A stretch of 11,958 bases of DNA from contig CAYGVS010000031.1 of the NCBI GenBank assembly GCA_964353635.1, positions 1 through 11,958 of the forward strand, in the 5' to 3' direction. The notes beneath the pieces are model-generated. The model searched no databases and was not told the DNA's origin. It worked only from the letters and a program-made list of their open reading frames with translations. Source of the stretch: JAPLVB01 sp964353635 (GTDB taxonomy: Archaea; Aenigmatarchaeota; Aenigmatarchaeia; QMZP01). Shown one piece after another: positions 5,606 to 11,958 of this stretch; within the stretch, counting starts at the first letter, position 1, and each line of letters opens with the position of its first letter. The position numbers were made by a program, and so were the translations under genes.

Positions 5606-5866
5606 ACCGGTGCAAAAAACGGCGTTAGGCATCCGAATATGGACTGGGGCCGGGACGACATTTCCGCCTCGAATTGAAGATGCGAAGCATCTTCTTTCCA
5701 GCTGAGGAATACTAATTCTGTTTTTGGCGCAAACGAAAGAAGCTGCACGCCATAAATGACTGAACTCTGGTCGCGAGCATCTTCAATCTGCATGTAGCAC
5801 TAGCGACATGTTCAAAAAAAGGAGCTGGATACTTCGATACCAGCTTCTGACAATAGAGGAGATTGC
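5606..5866 (+). ncRNA. Candidate structured leader or small RNA upstream of the RNA helicase
   Basis: The 351-base spacer between divergent genes (5516-5866) has no convincing ORF. GAAGATGC (5676-5683) pairs with GCATCTTC (5687-5694) in a tight hairpin with a GAA loop. The longer ATTGAAGATGC (5673-5683) can instead pair perfectly with GCATCTTCAAT at 5777-5787, so the two structures exclude each other. A third hairpin, AGCTGG/CCAGCT (5823-5845), sits just before the ribosome site GGAGAT (5858-5863). It matches no RNase P, SRP or box C/D signature I know. Start and end are estimates, and it may simply be a long 5' UTR. Confidence 0.4.
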
Positions 5867-7078
5867 ATGACATTCGAAAGCTTGAACATAGAGAAGAGGA
5901 TAATGGATGTCCTCAAGAAGGCCGGGTTCGACAAGCCCACGCCAATCCAGAAGGAGTGCATACCCGCGATAAAGCGCGGGAAGGACATTATAGCGCAATC
6001 AGAGACAGGCTCAGGGAAGACCCTAGCCTTCGCCATTCCCATCATGGAGATGGTGGAACCCGGCAAGGGTATACAGGCGCTTATTGTCACGCCCACAAGG
6101 GAGCTGGCCAACCAGATACATAGGGAGTTCCTGAAGCTCACGGTCTTCAAGATGGCCACGGTGAGAAGCATCTATGGCGGAGTACCTATTGATTCCCAAA
6201 TAAGGGGCCTCACGAACGCTGATGTGGTGGTTGGGACTCCAGGAAGGATACTCGACCACATAAACAGGAGGACCATAAACCTCGCGCACGTCCGTTTCTT
6301 AGTCCTGGACGAGGCTGACAGGATGCTTGACATGGGCTTCATAGATGACGTTGAGAGGATAATCCACCTCACGCCAAAGAGCAGGCAGACCATGCTGTTT
6401 AGCGCCACAGTGCCTGACCCCATATACTCCATAAGCAAGAGGTACATGAAGGAGCCTGTTAGGATAAGGACGCAAAGGCACGTGAAAGCTGAGTTCCTCA
6501 ATCAGGTTTATTATGATGTGATGGACAACGAGAAGTTCTCCCTGTTGGTCCACCTGATAAAGAAGGAGAATCCTGGCCTGGCGCTGGTGTTCTGTGGAAG
6601 GAGGACCACCTCAGATATGGTCTACAGGAACCTGGTTTCCGCTGGCGTGAACGCCAAGGTGATACACGGAGGCCTGGAACAGGAGAAGAGGGAGCGCATA
6701 ATGAAGGAGATGCATGCGGGCAACATCCAGGTTCTTGTAGCCACTGACGTGGCTTCGAGGGGTCTGGACATCAAGGGCATCACCCACATCTTCAACTATG
6801 ATGTTCCTGAGAAGATAGATGACTACACTCACAGGATAGGTAGGACCGCTCGTGCAGGCAAGACGGGCAAGGCCATAACCCTTCTCGCCCCGGCTGACCA
6901 CCAGAACTTCCGGCGAATACTGCAGGACAACCCCGAGATATCCGTGCAGAAGGGTGTAAAGGAGCAGTACCAGAAGCTGCCCTTCAACCCGCATATGGGA
7001 AGGGAGCGCGGGGAAGGCTCCCATTCCCGGAGGCCTATGCACAGCCGTGAGCGCAGAAGGCCTGCCCGGAGATGGTGA
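5867..7078 (+). CDS. DEAD-box ATP-dependent RNA helicase
   Basis: This cytoplasmic enzyme unwinds short RNA duplexes using ATP, typically in ribosome assembly, RNA decay or cold adaptation. All motifs are intact over 403 residues: Q-motif around PTPIQ (24-28), Walker A SETGSGKT (45-52), PTREL (76-80), TPGR (124-127), DEAD (148-151), SAT (179-181), LVFCGRR (240-246), ATDVASRGLDI (292-302) and HRIGRTAR (322-329). A basic Arg/His/Ser-rich tail (about 377-403) probably adds RNA affinity, as in the CsdA/RhlE type. The ATG at 5867 follows GGAGAT. The structured leader suggests the helicase may regulate its own message; that is inference. Confidence 0.95.
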   Translation: MTFESLNIEKRIMDVLKKAGFDKPTPIQKECIPAIKRGKDIIAQSETGSGKTLAFAIPIMEMVEPGKGIQALIVTPTRELANQIHREFLKLTVFKMATVRSIYGGVPIDSQIRGLTNADVVVGTPGRILDHINRRTINLAHVRFLVLDEADRMLDMGFIDDVERIIHLTPKSRQTMLFSATVPDPIYSISKRYMKEPVRIRTQRHVKAEFLNQVYYDVMDNEKFSLLVHLIKKENPGLALVFCGRRTTSDMVYRNLVSAGVNAKVIHGGLEQEKRERIMKEMHAGNIQVLVATDVASRGLDIKGITHIFNYDVPEKIDDYTHRIGRTARAGKTGKAITLLAPADHQNFRRILQDNPEISVQKGVKEQYQKLPFNPHMGRERGEGSHSRRPMHSRERRRPARRW

Positions 7079-7087
7079 CACTGGAAT

Positions 7088-7115
7088 GAAGGTGACTCTT
7101 GTCACCTTCCTTTCC
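7088..7115 (+). terminator. Hairpin 1 after the helicase gene
   Basis: GAAGGTGAC (7088-7096) and GTCACCTTC (7101-7109) form a perfect 9-bp stem with loop TCTT, followed by the pyrimidine tract CTTTCCC. It begins 10 bases past the helicase stop. It could end transcription or protect the mRNA 3' end. Confidence 0.55.
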
Positions 7116-7125
7116 CATCTGGATC

Positions 7126-7154
7126 GAAGGCATCTCTTGACGCCTTCCCTTCCC
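7126..7154 (+). terminator. Hairpin 2, a near copy of hairpin 1
   Basis: GAAGGCATC (7126-7134) and GACGCCTTC (7139-7147) form an 8-of-9 stem with the same TCTT loop and a following CCTTCCCC tract. The two units share architecture but differ in stem sequence with mostly matched changes on both arms, which suggests the pairing is kept by selection. Confidence 0.5.
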
Positions 7155-7178
7155 CTATATGGAATGGCATGCAGCAAG

Positions 7179-7187
7179 CTTTAAATA
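7179..7187 (+). promoter_or_regulatory. Box A of the ABC exporter operon
   Basis: CTTTAAATA is a strong archaeal TATA element. The predicted transcription start is near 7210, about 80 bases before the ATP-binding gene. Its last bases run into the palindromic operator. Confidence 0.65.
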
Positions 7188-7214
7188 TCTCTAATGATAT
7201 ATCATTAGTGATAT
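7185..7214. promoter_or_regulatory. 30-bp near-perfect palindrome overlapping the ABC promoter
   Basis: CTAATGATATATCATTAG (7191-7208) is a perfect 18-bp palindrome. ATATC (7185-7189) and GATAT (7210-7214) extend it to 30 bp with one mismatched pair (7190/7209). It starts inside the TATA box and covers the likely transcription start, the expected place for a dimeric winged-helix repressor (TetR, PadR or MarR type). No regulator gene is adjacent. Confidence 0.7.
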
Positions 7215-7221
7215 ATGGAAT

Positions 7222-7261
7222 GAAGGCGCGTTTCTGGAGTATCTAGCTCAAATCCGCCTTC
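7222..7261 (+). repeat. Stem in the ABC operon leader
   Basis: GAAGGCG (7222-7228) and CGCCTTC (7255-7261) are exact reverse complements 26 bases apart, within the predicted 5' leader of the ABC operon. The GAAGGC arm resembles those of the two hairpins upstream. Confidence 0.4.
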
Positions 7262-7291
7262 AATCTGAATTTGCATTCTCAGCGTGATTTT

Positions 7292-8275
7292 ATGGATGCA
7301 ATCAAAGTAGATAAGCTGACCAGGAAGTTCGGGAAGTTCACTGCAGTGGATGGCATATCCTTTTCTGTCAAGCCCGGCGAGCTGTTCGGGCTCCTTGGCC
7401 CGAACGGCGCAGGAAAGACAACCACCATAAACATGCTTTCCACCCTGCTTAACGTGACCTCAGGGAAGGCAGAGGTCGCAGGTTTTGACGTGGAAAAAAG
7501 CAGGGGAGACGTAAGGCAGAGCATAGGCGTGGTGTTCCAGGATCCCGCACTAGACTCCAACCTCACGGGCAGGGAGAACCTGGATTTCCACGGGATAATG
7601 TACGGAGTCCCGAAGGAAGAAAGGGACAAGCGGATAAAGGAAGTGCTTAAGCTGGTGGAGCTAGAGGACAAGGCGGACGTCCTTGTGGAGAAGTATTCAG
7701 GCGGCATGAAGAGGCGGCTGGAGATAGCCAGGGGCCTGATACACAAGCCCAAGGTCCTTTTCCTTGACGAGCCCACCATCGGCCTGGATGCCCAGACCAG
7801 AAGGCACATCTGGGACTACATAAAGAGGCTGAAGGCTGAAGGGGAGGTAGCGATAATACTCACTACCCATTACATGGAAGAGGCGGACTACCTTTGCGAC
7901 AGGGTGGCCATAGTCGACCATGGGAAAATAGTCGCGCTGAACACACCGGAGAAGCTAAAGCACACGCTTGGCGGGGATGTGGTGTGCTTGGAGAGCACAG
8001 AAGTCGGGAAGCTCGCAGGCATGTTCAGGAAAGTCAAATGGGCGAAATCCGTCAAGAGGTATGACGGCAGCCTGTCCATCACCACGGAGCATGGTGAGAA
8101 AAGGATACCTGAGATAATCCTGATGTCGGAGAAAGCCGGGATAAAGATCAGCTCGGTGAACCTGCATGAGCCCAGCCTCGAGGACGTGTTCATACACTAC
8201 ACAGGCAAGACCATACGGGAGCAGGAGGCTGATGGCAGCGACAGGATGAGGTTGATGAGAAGGAGATTCCATTAA
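7292..8275 (+). CDS. ABC-2 exporter ATP-binding protein (DrrA-like)
   Basis: This ATPase subunit powers export of lipids, polysaccharide or small toxic molecules through a partner permease. In the 327-residue product, Walker A is GPNGAGKT (36-43), the Q-loop glutamine is Q83, the signature is SGGMK (136-140), Walker B is VLFLDE (155-160) and the switch His is H193 in TTHYMEEA. The C-terminal domain with NLHEPSLEDVFI is typical of the DrrA/CcmA branch. The reading frame opens with TTG at 7271, but ATG 7292 starts at the usual family position and has GTGAT at 4-8 bases upstream, so it is preferred. The permease follows after 18 bases. The promoter palindrome suggests ligand-controlled repression, as with drug or stress efflux pumps. 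Confidence 0.93.
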   Translation: MDAIKVDKLTRKFGKFTAVDGISFSVKPGELFGLLGPNGAGKTTTINMLSTLLNVTSGKAEVAGFDVEKSRGDVRQSIGVVFQDPALDSNLTGRENLDFHGIMYGVPKEERDKRIKEVLKLVELEDKADVLVEKYSGGMKRRLEIARGLIHKPKVLFLDEPTIGLDAQTRRHIWDYIKRLKAEGEVAIILTTHYMEEADYLCDRVAIVDHGKIVALNTPEKLKHTLGGDVVCLESTEVGKLAGMFRKVKWAKSVKRYDGSLSITTEHGEKRIPEIILMSEKAGIKISSVNLHEPSLEDVFIHYTGKTIREQEADGSDRMRLMRRRFH

Positions 8276-8293
8276 CCAGAAAAAAGGTGGAGC

Positions 8294-9064
8294 ATGAAAA
8301 CCATAAACTTTGCAGCAATCTATGTGCTATGGCTCAGGGAGATGAAGAAGTTCATCAGGTCCAAGTCAAGGATAGTGGGATCTCTTGTTACACCACTGCT
8401 CTTCCTTACATTTTTCAGCTTCGGCTTCGGGAATCTTTCCATCCCCGGAGCCCCGGCTGGGGTGAACTACGTGCAGTTCCTCATACCAGGCATAATAGGC
8501 ATGGGCCTGCTGTTCTCCTCCACTTTCGCAGGCCTGACCGTGCTCCTCGACAGGCAGTTCGGCTTCCTCAAGGAGATAATGGTAGCCCCTGTCAGCAGGG
8601 TTTCAATAGTCCTGGGCAGGACCGCAGGCGCCATAACGACCGGGCTTATGCAGGCCTTGCTCATTCTCGCGATATCCCTGGCCTTCCAGCTCAGGATAAC
8701 AGGGCTCCTCGAGATACTGCTTGCAATCGTGTTCATGACGCTCACAGCCGCAGCCTTCATAGGCCTTGGCCTGATATTCGCCTCCAAGATGAAGGACCCG
8801 CAGGGGTTCAACCTGATTGTGAACTTCCTGATATTTCCACTATTCTTCCTCTCAGGCGCGCTTTTCCCTCTCCAGAACCTGCCAGGCCCGGTCCAGGCAA
8901 TCTCATATGCGGACCCGCTCACGTACGGGGTTGATGGCATGAGGGCAGCTCTCTTAGGTGTGTCCTTCTTTACCGTCTGGATAGATTTCATGGTATTGCT
9001 GGGCATATCCAGCCTGATGTTACTGCTTGGCGCATACTTCTTCGAGAAGAGCGAGAGCGTATAG
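8294..9064 (+). CDS. ABC-2 type permease (DrrB-like)
   Basis: This 256-residue membrane partner of the preceding ATPase contains about six transmembrane helices. An amphipathic N-terminal segment (WLREMKKFIRSKSRIVG) precedes the first helix. DRQFGFLKEIMVAPVSR is the conserved cytoplasmic coupling region of ABC-2 permeases. FPLFFLSGALFPLQNLP and DPLTYGVDGMRAALLG are C-terminal family signatures. The ATG is preceded by GGTGG at 8286-8290, a strong ribosome site, and the gap to the ATPase stop is 18 bases, so the two are one operon. The substrate cannot be read from the sequence. Confidence 0.93.
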   Translation: MKTINFAAIYVLWLREMKKFIRSKSRIVGSLVTPLLFLTFFSFGFGNLSIPGAPAGVNYVQFLIPGIIGMGLLFSSTFAGLTVLLDRQFGFLKEIMVAPVSRVSIVLGRTAGAITTGLMQALLILAISLAFQLRITGLLEILLAIVFMTLTAAAFIGLGLIFASKMKDPQGFNLIVNFLIFPLFFLSGALFPLQNLPGPVQAISYADPLTYGVDGMRAALLGVSFFTVWIDFMVLLGISSLMLLLGAYFFEKSESV

Positions 9065-9077
9065 GACACAGGTCTAG

Positions 9078-9085
9078 TATTTAAG
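9078..9085 (+). promoter_or_regulatory. Box A of the secreted NEW3-like protein gene
   Basis: TATTTAAG lies 16-23 bases before ATG 9101 and 31-38 before ATG 9116. The spacing slightly favours the second ATG; both give a sensible signal peptide. Confidence 0.5.
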
Positions 9086-9100
9086 ATTCTGCGCCCAATT

Positions 9101-9796
9101 ATGTTATCGAGGATTATGCGAAAGACCATTCCTTTGCTTGCGTTTGCTACATTAGCCCTGCTTTTCTCAAACCTGGCAGCAGGCCAGGAAGGCTGCAGCA
9201 AGTTCACTCTATACGCTGCTGATAGCATAGACGCAGAGCCGGGCACGACCATAGACATAGACCTGGCTGTAAAGAACACAGGCTCATGTGCAGGCCAGAC
9301 CATGGTGGCTGTTGATGTCCCTAAGGGATGGAGCGCCACCCCTATGACTTTCGAGACCGGCTCTATTACCACCAATGCAATGCATATGGAAACCATCCAG
9401 CTAACTATCCCAGCTGATGCCCAGTCATCAAATATATCGCTGTATGCAGAATCAGCAGAGCCCCTAACCATCCAGATAATAATAGGAGGCTCCCCGGTAC
9501 AAAATGCGACTGAGCAGGCTCCCGAAATTCCGGTGAACGTGACACCCACGCTCCCCATCATCAATGTCACCAACAAACTGCCTGCCCCGCTGGAAGAAAC
9601 CCTGAATGAATCGGAGACAGAAGAGGTCCAGCAGCAGACAGCCGACCAGGAGCCTGCAGCAACCCAGGGCACAGGAGTGACAGGCCTTGTAACCTCAAAC
9701 CCCGCTGTCTACGGGGCCATCCTGGTAGTCTTTTTGTTCGGGGCAATCTACCTTTACGAGAGCAGAAAACTGCACGGGTACAGCTACAGGCGCTAG
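9101..9796 (+). CDS. Secreted, C-terminally anchored protein with NEW3-like beta-sandwich
   Basis: The 231-residue protein probably sits on the outer face of the cell membrane. Residues 1-28 form a signal peptide (basic start, then hydrophobic PLLAFATLALLF, with AAGQ near cleavage). About 33-128 reads as an Ig-like NEW3/CARDB-type domain: SIDAEPGTTIDIDLAVKNTG, then VDVPKGW. Two cysteines (32 and 58) may bond. A low-complexity Pro/Thr/Glu-rich linker (about 130-200) leads to one transmembrane helix (about 204-220) and a basic tail. Several N-x-S/T sites could be glycosylated. Such domains often assist sugar binding or surface assembly; no catalytic residues are seen. ATG 9116 is an alternative start. 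Confidence 0.75.
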   Translation: MLSRIMRKTIPLLAFATLALLFSNLAAGQEGCSKFTLYAADSIDAEPGTTIDIDLAVKNTGSCAGQTMVAVDVPKGWSATPMTFETGSITTNAMHMETIQLTIPADAQSSNISLYAESAEPLTIQIIIGGSPVQNATEQAPEIPVNVTPTLPIINVTNKLPAPLEETLNESETEEVQQQTADQEPAATQGTGVTGLVTSNPAVYGAILVVFLFGAIYLYESRKLHGYSYRR

Positions 9797-9842
9797 AGAC
9801 CCACAAAGCGAAAGCTTAAAACCATTCATTCAAATTATATCT

Positions 9843-10082
9843 ATGTCTAAATCCAGATTGCTTAAGCAGTATGCAGGCCTGCTTAACACAGGCTCTTATG
9901 AAGACATCTTCAGGCACCTGCCCAAGATTGAGGAGTTCGGGGGCAGCCCGCTCCTTAACGTTACCATGCGGGAAGAGCTGGACCAGGCTATTTATAATGC
10001 ATTACAAAGAGATTATGGGAAAGAAGGCGTTGAATTGCTCATGCACCTGACCAGGATAAGCCAGATGTTCAGGAAGGAATAG
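9843..10082 (+). CDS. Small all-helical protein, unknown function
   Basis: The 79-residue protein is not recognised. It is mostly amphipathic helix with a Gly-Gly turn near the middle (EEFGGSPLLNVTMREEL). It has no signal peptide, membrane helix or cysteine, and looks like a small adaptor or binding domain. AGCTTAAAACC at about 9811-9821 is a plausible box A 22-32 bases before the ATG, so it probably has its own leaderless message. A T-run at 10093-10098 just past the stop could terminate it ahead of the convergent gene. Confidence 0.65.
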   Translation: MSKSRLLKQYAGLLNTGSYEDIFRHLPKIEEFGGSPLLNVTMREELDQAIYNALQRDYGKEGVELLMHLTRISQMFRKE

Positions 10083-10101
10083 ATTCAGAGTTCTTTTTCG
10101 A

Positions 10102-10392
10102 CTAAGGCTTGAGCTTGGCTTTCAGATATGGAAGAATCTCTTTCCAGCATACCGGACTCACCATCGCATATCCGGAACCAGACCCATCCTTTTGAAAATC
10201 AAACAGAACCTTATTTGTATAAAAATCAGCTGCGCAACCTGTTAATTGAATAAGTTTTGTCGTCTCCTCAATTAACATGGGGACCTTTCCGCTCAGACAC
10301 AATCCCTTTAATCCATGCATATAATTTAGGGGGTAATTCTGGAATATCTCATCAATTTCCCAATTTGATACATGGCGATAACCTTTGTCCAT
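10102..10392 (-). CDS. Orphan protein coupled to the GH15-like gene
   Basis: The 96-residue soluble protein is not recognised. It reads as a mixed alpha/beta domain with two cysteines in the first half (GLKGLCLSG, LTGCAAD) and one near the end. ATG 10392 has GAGGGA 5-10 bases upstream and is preferred. A TTG at 10404 directly follows the stop of the GH15-like gene and has GGTGG upstream, so coupled translation from there (100 residues) is possible. Its A+T content is higher than that of the main operons. Confidence 0.6.
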   Translation of the reverse strand: MDKGYRHVSNWEIDEIFQNYPLNYMHGLKGLCLSGKVPMLIEETTKLIQLTGCAADFYTNKVLFDFQKDGSGSGYAMVSPVCWKEILPYLKAKLKP

Positions 10393-10404
10393 ATAATCCC
10401 TCAA

Positions 10405-11421
10405 TTATCCACCCATCCCTTCTTTGAGTGCAACCAAATATAACGACTGCGCCCATCCAAGCGGTGTGTTCTCATTATGATCCTTCGAGCCTGAAAAATA
10501 AAGCTCTGGAAGATGGCCGAACCCGTTCATCGCGAAGCGGGACTTTTTCATGTAATGCTCGAACTTCCTTTTGTTTCCAATCTTCTTGTAAACGATGGCA
10601 AGCCATGGGAATCCCATGGTCCATTCGGCCTCACCATTCTTATTATAATATTTGTCTCCTGCGTATCTTATCAGTCCCCTTTCCCTGACTAGCCTTTCCT
10701 CTACATTTTTAAGGATATGGTTCCTTTGTTCAGGTGTGACTATATTGTAAGGATAAATCAGGGAGAGCAAAGCCAGGTCCGTTTCCTTTGCCTCAGACTC
10801 CCTTGGAATGAGTTTATCCAAGGCTTCTTGGCCTTTTTCAATAAGCTCCTTGGGCACATGGACATATCTTGAAATGGCCTTGAGGCCTGCAAGGCACGCT
10901 CCCACAGAGGAGGCGTGCAGCTCCTCAGCCTCTTCCCACATCCCGTTATCCTTATCTTCCCAGTAACGAATGGACTGCAGGTATTGGACAAGCTTCACCA
11001 GAATCCTCAAATCGCCAGAGTCCCTGACAAGAGGGAAGCCCTTCCTTATCATGCCAGCGGCCCTGAAGAGAAAAGCCCCAACAGCATCATTCTGCTTGTT
11101 CCCCCATTCCTCCCAGTACTCTTCCAGTGTCTCGGGATTGTATCTGGCGTGTATGTACTGGTAAGCATGGGTTGGCTTTTCCCTGATGGCACAGTCTATC
11201 TTGAACTCGTGCTTCTTCAGGATGTCCAGAAGCTTGTGCATGACCTTCGCTGCACTCTTAGGGTCTGCTATCTCCAGCCCTAGAGATTCGTATATGTTGT
11301 CCCTTATCCAGGCCTTGTTGTAGCCGGTTCCCTGGCTAGGGGCTGCAAGTAGCAGCCCCCCGGGAACCTGGAGGGATTGGAGCATTTCTGCATGCTTTTC
11401 TAGCTCTTTTTGAATGTCCAT
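10405..11421 (-). CDS. Compact GH15 glucoamylase-like protein
   Basis: The 338-residue protein folds, by its motifs, as an (alpha/alpha)6 barrel of family GH15 and the related phosphorylase-kinase domain. That family releases glucose from alpha-glucan or trehalose ends. Signatures are GYNKAWIRDNIYESLGL (33-49), EEWGNKQNDAVGAFLF (104-119), DNGMWEEAEELHASSVG (158-174) and WTMGFPWLAIVY (267-278). E163 fits the general acid and E306 in LPELYF the general base; this mapping is by motif only. It lacks a signal peptide and the N-terminal beta-sandwich of bacterial glucoamylases, so it is short and probably cytoplasmic. ATG 11421 has GAGGT 5 bases upstream and is preferred over GTG 11442. Confidence 0.85.
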   Translation of the reverse strand: MDIQKELEKHAEMLQSLQVPGGLLLAAPSQGTGYNKAWIRDNIYESLGLEIADPKSAAKVMHKLLDILKKHEFKIDCAIREKPTHAYQYIHARYNPETLEEYWEEWGNKQNDAVGAFLFRAAGMIRKGFPLVRDSGDLRILVKLVQYLQSIRYWEDKDNGMWEEAEELHASSVGACLAGLKAISRYVHVPKELIEKGQEALDKLIPRESEAKETDLALLSLIYPYNIVTPEQRNHILKNVEERLVRERGLIRYAGDKYYNKNGEAEWTMGFPWLAIVYKKIGNKRKFEHYMKKSRFAMNGFGHLPELYFSGSKDHNENTPLGWAQSLYLVALKEGMGG

Positions 11422-11470
11422 AATGACCTCTAAATATGTCACTAATAAGTAGTTACATATTAGAAAAAGG

Positions 11471-11480
11471 GTTTATAAGC
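11471..11480 (-). promoter_or_regulatory. Box A of the GH15-like operon
   Basis: GCTTATAAAC on the minus strand predicts a start near 11447 and a leader of about 26 bases to ATG 11421, in agreement with the Shine-Dalgarno choice. Confidence 0.55.
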
Positions 11481-11570
11481 CTTTCTGTGTGTCCCAGGTT
11501 AGCGGAAATGGGATAGAAATAGGGCTTGAAAGAAACCTGAAAAGGGCTGAAAATAGCGGGCAAGCACCAT

Positions 11571-11735
11571 TTAGCGAGGGCGGACCTTAATAGAGTTTGA
11601 AATAAATGGTCCATGCGGCGATTTGTAATATTTTCTCCTCTCATCGATGTAAACGATTGAAATTTTCTCCAGAGAAAATCCACTCTCATATGTCAACAAA
11701 TTATCAAGCCAGTGTTCAACCTCGTACATGCTCAT
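11571..11735 (-). CDS. Small protein of 54 residues, unknown
   Basis: This frame starts MSMYEVEHWLDNLL, passes through SLEKISIVYIDERRKYY and ends in SIKVRPR. Its alternating helix and strand character and balanced composition look like a real small protein. It begins 15 bases after the stop of the next gene upstream on the same strand, so the two may be co-transcribed. The ribosome site is weak, and a second ATG follows at 11729. No family is recognised. Confidence 0.45.
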   Translation of the reverse strand: MSMYEVEHWLDNLLTYESGFSLEKISIVYIDERRKYYKSPHGPFISNSIKVRPR

Positions 11736-11750
11736 ACAGGGGTCTCTGAG

Positions 11751-11954
11751 TCAATACAAAACGAGATATTCGTCCGGATTTGCTTTTTTAAACGGAGGGT
11801 CGCTTAGAAATGCCGGCATTATCCTAATATGATGGGATTCTGAAGAGCGGGAAATCTCGCGAAGCGCTTTCTCAACATTGTTGTATATGAATTCGTCTTC
11901 TCTTCTCCGGGAACGGTCTATGTTTGCGGGCTTACTTCTATAAATGAAAGGCAT
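11751..11954 (-). CDS. Partial or short unidentified protein at the window edge
   Basis: The 67 residues begin MPFIYRSKPANIDRSRR and end with IRIMPAFLSDPPFKKANPDEYLVLY. The frame stays open to the end of the window, so the real start may lie outside. A helix (VEKALREISRSSES) is followed by strand-like segments. No family is recognised. It looks coupled to the 54-residue frame that follows. Confidence 0.45.
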   Translation of the reverse strand: MPFIYRSKPANIDRSRRREDEFIYNNVEKALREISRSSESHHIRIMPAFLSDPPFKKANPDEYLVLY

Positions 11955-11958
11955 GCTT

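Noticed and set aside
5500..5793. 97-codon minus-strand frame in the helicase leader region
   Set aside because: It would run through the promoters of both divergent genes and into the membrane protein gene, and the product resembles no protein family.
8467..9672. 401-codon minus-strand reading frame
   Set aside because: It is antisense to the ABC permease and the secreted protein. The composition (Ser/Arg/Pro-rich, low helix content) is typical of a shadow frame in GC-rich third-position DNA.
11453..11689. 78-codon minus-strand frame
   Set aside because: It overlaps the more protein-like 54-residue frame, crosses the box A of the GH15-like operon and has unnatural composition.
1..11958. 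CRISPR array, insertion sequence with transposase, plasmid or viral replication genes
   Set aside because: No regularly spaced repeats, transposase motifs or replication initiator motifs were seen on either strand.

Overview
The window looks archaeal. Transcription signals are BRE/TATA-type box A elements about 26 bases upstream of expected starts, several genes look leaderless, the Shine-Dalgarno sites that occur match the archaeal GGTG/GGAG/GAGG types, and a tRNA gene is interrupted by introns with bulge-helix-bulge (BHB) splice structures. The archaeal-type Xer recombinase, the small HELMH metallopeptidase, the secreted NEW3-like protein with a C-terminal anchor and the many short orphan genes would suit a DPANN-type archaeon (Micrarchaeota, Diapherotrites, Woesearchaeota or similar). 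That placement is inference. Coding density is high and no plasmid or virus backbone is visible.

Left part (1-2114, minus strand): the N-terminus of a probable small winged-helix-like protein; a tRNA-Gln(TTG) gene that becomes a perfect 73-nt tRNA only after removal of two introns, 45 nt in the anticodon loop and 100 nt in the T-loop; a two-helix membrane peptide; a minimal zinc metallopeptidase; and a XerA-type tyrosine recombinase just upstream of the metallopeptidase.

Middle left (2115-2963): a divergent spacer with a perfect 12-bp inverted repeat, then an AT-rich gene for a Cys-rich membrane protein framed by short inverted repeats. This could be a small transferred cassette next to a recombinase.

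Middle (3086-7147): arginyl-tRNA synthetase with a strongly basic N-terminal tail; a convergent, directly abutting uncharacterised polytopic membrane protein; a long leader-like spacer with mutually exclusive hairpins; a DEAD-box RNA helicase; and two tandem look-alike hairpins behind the helicase that resemble terminators.

Right part (7179-11958): a two-gene ABC-2 (DrrA/DrrB-like) export operon whose promoter overlaps a near-perfect 30-bp palindrome, a probable repressor operator; a secreted, membrane-anchored NEW3-like protein; a 79-residue orphan; and, on the minus strand, a compact GH15-like glucoamylase gene coupled to a 96-residue orphan, followed by two small unidentified genes at the window edge.

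Translation and RNA functions (tRNA-Gln, ArgRS, RNA helicase) sit beside envelope functions (ABC export, anchored secreted protein, membrane proteins). The most striking feature is the doubly interrupted tRNA-Gln. The best regulatory signal is the palindrome over the ABC promoter.
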